Positions 1 through 6,041 of a DNA stretch of 6,270 nucleotides are shown here, piece after piece (position 1 is the first letter of the stretch; every line of letters begins with the position of its first letter). The notes under the pieces are model-generated. The model had not been told where the DNA came from. It saw only the letters and a list, made by a program, of their open reading frames with translations, and made no database searches. Made by a program: the position numbers and the translations under genes. Source of the stretch: Parachlamydiales bacterium (GTDB lineage Bacteria > Chlamydiota > Chlamydiia > Chlamydiales > JAJFMK01); assembly GCA_020050175.1 (NCBI GenBank), contig JAGVKY010000160.1, forward strand, positions 1 through 6,270, written 5' to 3'.

Positions 1-140
1 GGCGGAGGAGGAGGAGGTGGCGGAGGAGGAGGAGGTGGCGGAGGTGACGGAGGAGGAGGAGGTGAAGGAGGCGGCGGAGGAGGAGGAGGTGAAGGAGGCG
101 GTGGAGGTGGCGGAGGAGGAGGTGGTGGTGGTGGAGGTGG
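1..140. repeat. GGA/GGT/GGC low-complexity triplet repeat (codes polyproline on minus strand)
   Basis: The plus strand consists almost only of GGA, GGT, GGC and GAA triplets. An 18-bp unit is perfectly duplicated at 1-18 and 19-36, followed by two related 27-bp units at 37-63 and 64-90. All units are multiples of three, so gain or loss of units would keep the reading frame of the minus-strand gene. The complementary codons are CCT, CCA and CCG for proline, with TCA for three serines. The array probably continues beyond the window. Confidence 0.9.
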
Positions 141-1547
141 TTGCACTTCTGGTGTGGCGCTGTAGAGGGAAGTTAGAGTACCTGCGTCATTAAAGGAGCT
201 ATAGTCCACATAAGTGTAGCCGCCGGAATTAACGTCTGCATTAAAAGGAGTCAATCTATCTAATCGCGATCCAATATTTGTGGTTACCGTTTGTTGTCCT
301 GTTGGATAAGAAAATGTACCATCAGAGTTATAAGGCAACGCTATTAATTCATATTCATCGGGGGGTGTTGAAGAAAAAGCTAGATAACAATAGCCGCTAG
401 TTGACCTACTAGATATTCCGACCACCGGGTTTGCACTGCTTTGCGGTGTACCTGTGGGTAGTGCATCGTTTGTCCAACTATTGGTACCATACACATTGGT
501 TCGAAAACCTAAAGTGCTTGAAGAAATTATATCAACATACGTTACAACAGCATTTCCTAACGCATCTACTCCTAAATCGGTCAAAAAACTAAATGAACTC
601 ACTGTGGTCGGTATAGATGTGCTAAGACTGTTTGCTACAATTGAATAAGCCTCCAAGGTGTAAGTTATCGGACTAGACTTAAAAGTTCTGTAGAGGATTG
701 CACCACAAACCTCGTTGGTTGTTGTAGTTGGAGCAATTTGTACCTTAAAAGGTGATCCAACAATGGTTCCGCTTTGAATAAGGACTTCATCGGACAATGC
801 CCCTTGCATTCCATTGTTAATGGAGTTGACTACAACATAGTTAGAATTAGAAGAGTTTACGCCCAGCCACATTACAACAGCATCATTTTGTTCGTTTATA
901 TCGCATGACAAACTCACTAAACCTCCTCCTGAAACGGGTGTTAACCCTGTTGGTGGAGAAATGGTTTGTGAGGAGCTAAAAGAAAAAGGGGAACTTGGAG
1001 TACCGGTTGAGGCAATTTCAATGAATTTCAGGGAATTCGCTGTTGGGGTTGATGTTGTTGGCTGAGAAATATAAAAAATATACCCGGAAGAGCTTTGGTT
1101 GAGACAAACCACGGGATAAGGGAATACAGAGCCATTCGAAAAAGAGGTGATGGGCGACCAACCACCGCTAGGAGAATAGGTAGCATAATTGACGAAATAG
1201 GGTCCAGAAGAGGATGTAGCACTTTGCCAAGTCGCAACAGCATTGCCATTGCTATCTACCCCTATCGAAGGAATGGTGTCGATATAAGAAGAGAGGTTAA
1301 ATGGGGTGTACGCCCAGTTAGTCCCGTTGAAAACCGCTCCATAGACATTGTAAAGACCGCTACTATTTGCGAAGACTTCAAAGATGGCAACCGGGGTACC
1401 ATCGTTACTTAAAGCTAGCTGTGACCTTGGTATCGTATTGCTAATAATGGTTCCAGGGTAAATTTCGTCGTTTATCCAAACGGCCGCAAGAGTAGATCCA
1501 CTTCCGAAAAAGGTTAAAATAGCAAAAAAAATCAAAAAACTTTTCAT
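1..1547 (-). CDS. Exported beta-propeller-like protein with polyproline tract, 3' end outside window
   Basis: An uninterrupted minus-strand frame runs from ATG at 1547 to the window edge (515 complete codons, no stop seen), so the protein is C-terminally incomplete here. Residues 1-22 form a classic Sec signal peptide: Lys2, a hydrophobic core rich in Phe/Leu/Ile, then a small-residue end (S-T-L-A-A) for signal peptidase I. The mature part to about residue 469 is rich in Ser, Thr, Asn, Gly and aromatics and poor in charge. It repeats a motif of the form L/I-x-V-D-x-x-G-N-A-V near residues 95-107 and 325-337, with a weaker copy at 44-57, typical of beta-propeller or beta-sandwich repeats. Residues 470-515 are 43 Pro and 3 Ser (Ser486, 495, 501). 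The start is fixed by an in-frame TAG four codons upstream and by the signal peptide; only a weak AGAG lies 7 nt before it. The function is unknown. A surface or secreted role is inferred. Confidence 0.88.
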   Translation of the reverse strand, partial: MKSFLIFFAILTFFGSGSTLAAVWINDEIYPGTIISNTIPRSQLALSNDGTPVAIFEVFANSSGLYNVYGAVFNGTNWAYTPFNLSSYIDTIPSIGVDSNGNAVATWQSATSSSGPYFVNYATYSPSGGWSPITSFSNGSVFPYPVVCLNQSSSGYIFYISQPTTSTPTANSLKFIEIASTGTPSSPFSFSSSQTISPPTGLTPVSGGGLVSLSCDINEQNDAVVMWLGVNSSNSNYVVVNSINNGMQGALSDEVLIQSGTIVGSPFKVQIAPTTTTNEVCGAILYRTFKSSPITYTLEAYSIVANSLSTSIPTTVSSFSFLTDLGVDALGNAVVTYVDIISSSTLGFRTNVYGTNSWTNDALPTGTPQSSANPVVGISSRSTSGYCYLAFSSTPPDEYELIALPYNSDGTFSYPTGQQTVTTNIGSRLDRLTPFNADVNSGGYTYVDYSSFNDAGTLTSLYSATPEVQPPPPPPPPPPPPPPPPSPPPPPPPPSPPPPPSPPPPPPPPPPPPPP

Positions 1548-1594
1548 TAGAGCGCTCTAGGCTGAACTTGGGCCATGGTAGTCACTTGTTTCAT
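1547..1594 (-). CDS. Possible 15-codon leader peptide overlapping the next start (TAATG)
   Basis: In the mRNA of the polyproline gene, an ATG at 1594 opens a 15-codon frame (MKQVTTMAQVQPRAL). Its TAA stop shares one base with the ATG at 1547 (TAATG), the geometry used for translational coupling. An internal in-frame ATG lies at 1576. No good Shine-Dalgarno sequence precedes either ATG (AGAG sits only 2 nt before the first). It may be a chance frame; conservation of the peptide or of the overlap would decide. Confidence 0.2.
   Translation of the reverse strand: MKQVTTMAQVQPRAL
1548..1559. promoter_or_regulatory. 12-bp perfect palindrome abutting the start codon of the polyproline gene
   Basis: TAGAGCGCTCTA is a perfect inverted repeat ending one base before the ATG at 1547. 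It overlaps the only ribosome-binding-like element (AGAG) of that gene. It could be an operator half-site pair or self-complementary RNA that hides the initiation region. Without a loop it would form a stable RNA hairpin only poorly, so an RNA-switch role is weakly supported. The rest of the 112-bp spacer (1548-1659) shows no convincing promoter or rho-independent terminator. Confidence 0.3.
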
Positions 1595-1659
1595 ATCTCT
1601 GAGTATTGTTCAAGAAAAGCCTATTTATTGGTAGGACAGTCTTCGAACTTCTGTAAAAT

Positions 1660-3414
1660 TTAGGCTTTGAGGAGGGACCACATGTGGAGGAAAGGGGGGC
1701 ACGATGCTAAAAGCTCGTCTTTTGTCCCTTCGGCGATTTTTACACCGTGGTCAAGGAAGATGATTTTGTCAGAATCTTCGATAGTGGAGAGGCGGTGAGC
1801 AATGACAATTTGTGTCAAAGAGCCGCGGAGTGTTTTGAGCGCTTTTTGAATAGAGTTTTCACTAATTGCATCAAGGGCAGAAGTCGCTTCATCGAGGACT
1901 AAGATAGGCGCTTTTTTAAAGAGGGCGCGAGCGATAGCCAGACGTTGCTGCTGGCCGCCAGAGAGGTTTTTACCCCCTTCAGCAAGCAAGGTGTCGTATT
2001 GCTCAGGAAGAGGCATTATAAACTCTTCGGCGTGAGCTAAACGGGCTGCCTTGATGATCTCGTCTTTCCGATAAGATTGGCCATAAGAGATGTTTTTGCC
2101 AATGGTGTCGTAAAAAAGAAAAGGTTTTTGAGGAACGAAGGCTAATTTTTCTCTCAGCGAGCGCTGGGTATACCGTTTGATCGACTTGCCATCGATTCTG
2201 ATCTCTCCAGCCTCTGGATCAAAAAGCCGAGGCAACAAAGAGGCAACGGTTGATTTACCAGCCCCTGTTGCTCCAACAATCGCTACTTTTTCCCCTTTTT
2301 TAACCGAGAAAGAGACTTCATTTAGAACCAGATTATCTCCATAGGAAAAACTGACTCTATCAAAGACAATTTCTTCTTTAAAATGTTCCAAAGGAGCCGC
2401 GCCCTCTTCATCCACAATTTCAGGAGGGGTATTCAATGTCTCCATCATCCTTTCGGCAGCTGCTAGCCCTTTTTGGATGTTTCCATTCTCCTCAGCAAAC
2501 TTTTTGATTGGTTCATAGAAAATGTAGAGGAAGCCGCAGTAAACTATAACTTCTGACACCCCGAGACCAAAAAGATAAAGGCCTGCGAGGAGCGAAAAAC
2601 CTAAAAAACACATCCCAATCGTGTGGACTATAGGACGTGAAGCGACATCGTAACGGGCAGATCGCTTTTGCAGCTCGACCATTTTTTCATTTTGCTCGGC
2701 ATATTTTTCGGCCGCAAAATTTTCCATCGAAAAAAGTTTGACTGTCTGAATTCCTGAAAGAAAATCAATGAGAACTGAGGTAAATTTCTCCTGATTCTCT
2801 TGCAACTTTTTAGAGAGCCTCTTAATCCGTCGAGCCAAGAAAAGTACAGGGAAAACGATCAGAGGGAAACCAACAAAAGTCACCAAAGTCAATTGCCAAG
2901 AGGTATAAAAGCATAAAATGAGGGTAGAGGTAACAGTAAAAGGGGTCTGGATATAATTGGTAAGGAAACTATTGATCGATTCCGAAATTAAAGAGGCATC
3001 TCCTACAACCCTTGAAGCAAGCGATCCCACATGGTGCTTTTGAAAAAAGGAGAGGGGAAGACTCTGCAAATGATCAAAATAATCGGCTCTTAGATCGGCA
3101 CTCACACGTATCGCCAACAATCTTGTGCAAAAACGTTGAAAAAAGAGACCTAAAGCACGAAGAAGGGCCACACAGATTAACAAGAAGGCAAAACGGCGGT
3201 AGTCGTTTGAGAAGTCAAAAAACTCGTTAAAAAGATTGTACCCCATCGTGAGGAGCTGGTTGCCCTTTATATCAGGGGTTTTCAAGGTCAAAATCCCAAC
3301 TGAGAAAACCTCAAGCTGAGAGGTAATGGTCATGAAACCCATTGAAAAAAGGGTCAGAAAAAAGAGGGCCAGATGGGACCTTTTTTTAAAAATTAGGGAA
3401 AAAAGAGTTTTCAT
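1660..3414 (-). CDS. msbA: ABC exporter, fused membrane and ATPase domains (MsbA-like)
   Basis: This 584-residue half-transporter is inferred to work as a homodimer in the inner membrane and pump a hydrophobic substrate, in the MsbA family typically lipid A-core, using ATP. Residues about 10-320 hold the six-helix membrane domain (hydrophobic stretches near 15-35, 75-95, 150-170, 172-194, 262-283 and 286-302). The nucleotide-binding domain follows from about 345 and is complete: A-loop Tyr358, Walker A GATGAGKST at 381-389 with Lys387, Q-loop Gln429, signature LSGGQ at 484-488, Walker B ILVLDE at 504-509, D-loop SALD at 512-515 and H-loop His540. The length is normal for the family. The start ATG overlaps the accA stop by ATGA, so it is the last gene of a coupled operon. 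Similar exporters carry peptides or drugs, so the symbol rests on family resemblance and the accA linkage, not proof of substrate. Confidence 0.9.
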   Translation of the reverse strand: MKTLFSLIFKKRSHLALFFLTLFSMGFMTITSQLEVFSVGILTLKTPDIKGNQLLTMGYNLFNEFFDFSNDYRRFAFLLICVALLRALGLFFQRFCTRLLAIRVSADLRADYFDHLQSLPLSFFQKHHVGSLASRVVGDASLISESINSFLTNYIQTPFTVTSTLILCFYTSWQLTLVTFVGFPLIVFPVLFLARRIKRLSKKLQENQEKFTSVLIDFLSGIQTVKLFSMENFAAEKYAEQNEKMVELQKRSARYDVASRPIVHTIGMCFLGFSLLAGLYLFGLGVSEVIVYCGFLYIFYEPIKKFAEENGNIQKGLAAAERMMETLNTPPEIVDEEGAAPLEHFKEEIVFDRVSFSYGDNLVLNEVSFSVKKGEKVAIVGATGAGKSTVASLLPRLFDPEAGEIRIDGKSIKRYTQRSLREKLAFVPQKPFLFYDTIGKNISYGQSYRKDEIIKAARLAHAEEFIMPLPEQYDTLLAEGGKNLSGGQQQRLAIARALFKKAPILVLDEATSALDAISENSIQKALKTLRGSLTQIVIAHRLSTIEDSDKIIFLDHGVKIAEGTKDELLASCPPFLHMWSLLKA

Positions 3415-4352
3415 CCGCCTATTTTGCGAAACTTAAGGTATCGCTCTTCAAGTAAGATCTCTTTTGGGAGAAGGCGTAAGGTGCCCCACTCTTCAAGAAA
3501 GAAATTTTTGACCCCGTCATAGGCCACTTTTGGATCGTGGTGAGCGCCGCCTAAAGGCTCTGGAATAATTTTATCAATGATTTGTAACCGTAAAAGATCT
3601 TCAGCCGTCAGCTTAAGCGCCTCCGAAGCCTCAACTTTTTTACTCGAATCTTTCCAAAGAATGGAGGCGCATCCTTCGGGAGAAATCACCGAGTAATAAG
3701 CATGTTCGAGCATCCCTATCACGTCGCCAACGCCAATGCCCAGCGCCCCGCCAGAACATCCCTCTCCGATCACAACGACGATGATGGGGGTTTTTAGCCT
3801 TGCCATTTCGCGTAAATTTAGAGCAATTGCCCAGCCCTGGCCCCGCTCTTCAGCTTCTAGAATAGGATTAGCTCCTGATGTGTCAAGAAGAGTAAGGACC
3901 GGCAGAGAGAATTTCTCTGCCAATTTCATCAAACGGAGAGCTTTTCTAAACCCTTCTGGATTCATCATGCCAAAGTTGTGACGGATCCGGCCCTCGGTAT
4001 CTTTTCCCTTCTCTTGTCCCATGATGACAAGGGGGACGCCGTTAATTTTTGCCAGACCGCCGACAAGTGCCTGATCATCCCCAAACGTCCGATCACCGCA
4101 AAGTTCCACGAAGCTATCGGTGATGTTTTTGATGAAATCCAAAGCTTTTGGGCGGGAAGGGTGTCTGGAAATTTGAACCCGTTCCCAGGGAGAAAGGGAC
4201 TTGTAAACGGTCGCTTTCAACTCTTCAAGTTTTTGCTCAAGGCGAGTAATTTCCTGAGAAAAGAGGGGGTGATGATGGCTTTGTTTTTTGAGCCGATCAA
4301 TCGTTTTCCGGTACTCTTCGATTTCTCGCTCGTGGGCAAGGATCTCCGTCAT
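3411..4352 (-). CDS. accA: Acetyl-CoA carboxylase carboxyltransferase subunit alpha
   Basis: AccA pairs with AccD to move the carboxyl group from biotin on AccB to acetyl-CoA, making malonyl-CoA for fatty-acid synthesis in the cytoplasm. The 313-residue length fits the family (about 319 in E. coli). Residues 1-50 are a charged, coiled-coil-like N-terminus. The crotonase-like carboxyltransferase domain follows, with LCGDRTFGDD at 84-93, AEERGQG at 167-173, the glycine-rich oxyanion region EGCSGGALGIGVGD at 197-210 and the strongly diagnostic YSVISPEGCASILW at 220-233. The segment just before AEERGQG reads DTSGANPIL, where I remember DTPGAYPG in E. coli. ATG at 4352 overlaps the upstream stop (ATGA), and GAGA about 8 nt upstream is a weak ribosome site. 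accD is not in this window. Confidence 0.96.
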   Translation of the reverse strand: MTEILAHEREIEEYRKTIDRLKKQSHHHPLFSQEITRLEQKLEELKATVYKSLSPWERVQISRHPSRPKALDFIKNITDSFVELCGDRTFGDDQALVGGLAKINGVPLVIMGQEKGKDTEGRIRHNFGMMNPEGFRKALRLMKLAEKFSLPVLTLLDTSGANPILEAEERGQGWAIALNLREMARLKTPIIVVVIGEGCSGGALGIGVGDVIGMLEHAYYSVISPEGCASILWKDSSKKVEASEALKLTAEDLLRLQIIDKIIPEPLGGAHHDPKVAYDGVKNFFLEEWGTLRLLPKEILLEERYLKFRKIGG

Positions 4353-5284
4353 GGTTTTATCTCAGCTGTTAGATAATCAGTTGTTATTTCGATCGTGGTC
4401 GTTGTCGGTCTTGAGGAGATAATAGCATAAAGCTCCTCGATATCTTCAGTTCTCAGACGGATGCACCCATCGGCAGAAGCAGTACCTATAGAGGAACAAT
4501 CCTCCCGCCACTCTTCTCCCTCTTTAATCCAGGGAACTCCATGGATGCCGTAACTTTTAGCGGGGGCGGTGCACCCCTTAATCTCCCTTTCGAAGGGGAT
4601 CCATCGGGTGCCAAAATAACGGATCATTTCAACTTTTTCCCCTAGATAATACCCCTTCGATTCGGTCGTATAGACTGCGATCCGATCACCGAGACCATAA
4701 GTCCCAAGCGGAGTGAGGTAACCCGAAGTTCGGGCAGGTTCTTCTCGTCCGACGCAGGCCGTGTAATTTTTAATCCATTCCACTTCGCCTGTTGTCTCAT
4801 TCATGGCTCCGAGCCAAAGCTTCCTTTCAGAAAGATTGAGCAAAAGATGGAAGTGATAGGGGGCCTCAAGACTCAAAACATTGAATCTGTCTCCATCTTT
4901 GACATCTTGATAGAAGTAGTCGCGATGACCTGAAAGCGACCGGGAGATGAAGTGCTTTGAGGTCTTGTAGTGAGTGGCGTAGTTCACGATCCAAGCCATT
5001 TTCCCTGCAAGCCAAGGGACTCGGCTCTTGTAAGTAATCGTCTCAACGAATGGAAAGGCATTAGAATCGGGGCGAAAAAGCTCATCTACGCGATCAATGG
5101 AGGGAGAACGAGTGGAAGGAGTGGGGAGCAAAGACTGCGCAGGGGCGCCGGCTGCATTAACATGTAAAACAACTGCAGGTTTTGTGACTTCATCTGTCAC
5201 TTTCTCGACATCAGATTTTCTCCACCCATCAAAGAGGAAAAACATCACGAGGAAAAAGAGGGTTGAACTAATAAAAAGCTTCAT
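4349..5284 (-). CDS. L,D-transpeptidase (YkuD domain), membrane-anchored, periplasmic
   Basis: This enzyme class forms 3-3 cross-links in peptidoglycan or attaches proteins to it through a cysteine acyl-enzyme. The protein begins with a short Lys and a hydrophobic stretch (about residues 5-18), which reads as a signal anchor placing the rest in the periplasm. A Pro/Ser linker follows. The YkuD fold covers roughly the C-terminal 170 residues: the early strand with TPLGTYGLGD, then YGIHG and ASADGCIRL. Numbered from this ATG, the likely catalytic pair is His248 and Cys274. The residue before Gly-Cys is Asp rather than the more usual His, and the His-Cys gap is longer than usual. Start choice: a TTG at 5290 (two codons earlier) sits 5 nt after GGAG and is possible; ATG at 5284 gives the cleaner M-K-L-F start but an 11-nt gap. 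The gene is first in an operon with accA and the ABC exporter. Confidence 0.88.
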   Translation of the reverse strand: MKLFISSTLFFLVMFFLFDGWRKSDVEKVTDEVTKPAVVLHVNAAGAPAQSLLPTPSTRSPSIDRVDELFRPDSNAFPFVETITYKSRVPWLAGKMAWIVNYATHYKTSKHFISRSLSGHRDYFYQDVKDGDRFNVLSLEAPYHFHLLLNLSERKLWLGAMNETTGEVEWIKNYTACVGREEPARTSGYLTPLGTYGLGDRIAVYTTESKGYYLGEKVEMIRYFGTRWIPFEREIKGCTAPAKSYGIHGVPWIKEGEEWREDCSSIGTASADGCIRLRTEDIEELYAIISSRPTTTTIEITTDYLTAEIKP

Positions 5285-5402
5285 CGGCAAAGGGGCTCCA
5301 ATTCTAGAGGATCAAAACAAAATATACAAATAAAATCTTTAAATAATTTTTATTACTTTTGTTTAAAATAATTCCTTCATCCTGAGAGAGGAAAAAAACA
5401 TA
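5285..5402. promoter_or_regulatory. AT-rich divergent promoter region
   Basis: This spacer separates the minus-strand operon from the plus-strand 195-residue gene, so it should carry both promoters. Positions 5311-5380 are almost all A and T. Candidate -10 boxes are TATATT on the minus strand (complement of 5321-5326), about 37 nt from the operon's first ATG, and TAAAAT on the plus strand at 5364-5369, about 34 nt before ATG 5403. Neither has a convincing -35 at the usual distance. A near-direct repeat (TTTAAATAATT at 5338-5348, TTTAAAATAATT at 5362-5373) has a 24-bp period, and AATAAAA at 5329-5335 is inverted at 5348-5354. The purine-rich GAGAGAGG at 5384-5391 is the ribosome-binding site of the plus-strand gene. 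Confidence 0.45.
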
Positions 5403-5990
5403 ATGCAAACTAATCCTATAAAACCCCTAATGGACGTACCTATCCGAGAGAGCATGGAGGTCTTTGAAAAGATCTTAAACGTTTTCGGATATGTATCCGT
5501 ACCTGGCGTTTGCCAAACTGCAGCTACTGTGCGATTCGCACTTGCTATCACACAATTTGCAATCGGAGCAATTGCTGCAGGTTACCATGAGGTAAAAGCT
5601 CTTTGGGCTTACCACCGCAATGGTGACGTAGTGACTTACCAAGCACTTAGAGCCCGAGTCTCAGAAGATATCAAGTGGATTGAACACGCAGTTCTTAACG
5701 TGATCAGAGCTGTGGTTGAATTCTTCAACTTCGGATGGCCGATCATGATCTTGCTTGCCCTTTGGGATAACCTTGATTTGAGGATTACCCATCGTGATGG
5801 CGTTTCACCCTTTACCCAATTGGCAGAAAAAATTGATCAGCTACAAGCGACAATCAAATTTCCACCTCATTTCCCTCCGGCCCCTCCACCACCTAGTGCG
5901 CCACCAGCTGATGACTCTTCAAAAGTAGTGCCAATGACTTTAGTACAACCGCAAGAGCCATTTGCACCAGGAGCAGTAGAAATAGTTTAA
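5403..5990 (+). CDS. Uncharacterised two-segment membrane protein with proline-rich tail
   Basis: I do not recognise this 195-residue protein. There is no signal peptide at the very N-terminus. Two hydrophobic, possibly membrane-spanning or amphipathic segments lie near residues 38-61 (Ala/Ile/Phe rich, GAIAAGY at its end) and 97-121 (containing WPIMILLALW). A polar stretch of about 35 residues with several Arg and Lys separates them. The last 45 residues are polar and proline-rich, with FPPAPPPPSAPPA at 157-169. Two hydrophobic lobes plus polar ends loosely resemble chlamydial Inc proteins, but the lobes are farther apart than in a typical Inc bilobe. ATG at 5403 follows GAGAGAGG with about 11 nt spacing, and codons look like those of neighbouring genes. 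It appears monocistronic, with its own upstream AT-rich region and a hairpin after the stop. Confidence 0.75.
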   Translation: MQTNPIKPLMDVPIRESMEVFEKILNVFGYVSVPGVCQTAATVRFALAITQFAIGAIAAGYHEVKALWAYHRNGDVVTYQALRARVSEDIKWIEHAVLNVIRAVVEFFNFGWPIMILLALWDNLDLRITHRDGVSPFTQLAEKIDQLQATIKFPPHFPPAPPPPSAPPADDSSKVVPMTLVQPQEPFAPGAVEIV

Positions 5991-5995
5991 TTCCC

Positions 5996-6017
5996 TGGGG
6001 GGTTGAAAGACCCCCCA
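5996..6017 (+). terminator. G6/C6 hairpin after the 195-residue gene
   Basis: TGGGGGGT at 5996-6003 pairs perfectly with ACCCCCCA at 6010-6017 around a 6-nt TGAAAG loop, 6 nt after the stop codon. The stem is very stable, but no run of T follows on the plus strand, so it is not a standard intrinsic terminator. It may slow polymerase, protect the 3' end of the mRNA, or shape the tyrS leader. A competing stem, GGTTG at 6001-6005 with CAACC at 6016-6020, is also possible. Confidence 0.5.
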
Positions 6018-6041
6018 ACCCTCTATATGCTTTCGGTTCAT

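Noticed and set aside
1..140. CRISPR or noncoding satellite array
   Set aside because: The units are short degenerate GGN triplets with no spacers, and they stay in frame with a 515-codon gene, so this is coding repeat.
1095..1412. Plus-strand open frame of 105 codons
   Set aside because: It is antisense to the well-supported secreted protein gene, has no ribosome site and an Arg-rich, low-quality composition.
1595..1659. Terminator or promoter between the ABC exporter and the polyproline gene
   Set aside because: Only a weak ACAG/CTGT pairing around TTCGAA and poorly matched hexamers are present; no stem plus T run and no well-spaced -35/-10 pair.
3375..3400. Possible frameshift or slippage site at the A7 run in the ABC exporter
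   Set aside because: The run is in codons ATT TTT AAA AAA AGG, which does not place a slippery X-XXY-YYZ heptamer in the zero frame, and the gene is intact.
3978..4376. Plus-strand open frame of 132 codons
   Set aside because: It lies antisense within accA, whose motifs are unmistakable; no family features or initiation signals were seen.
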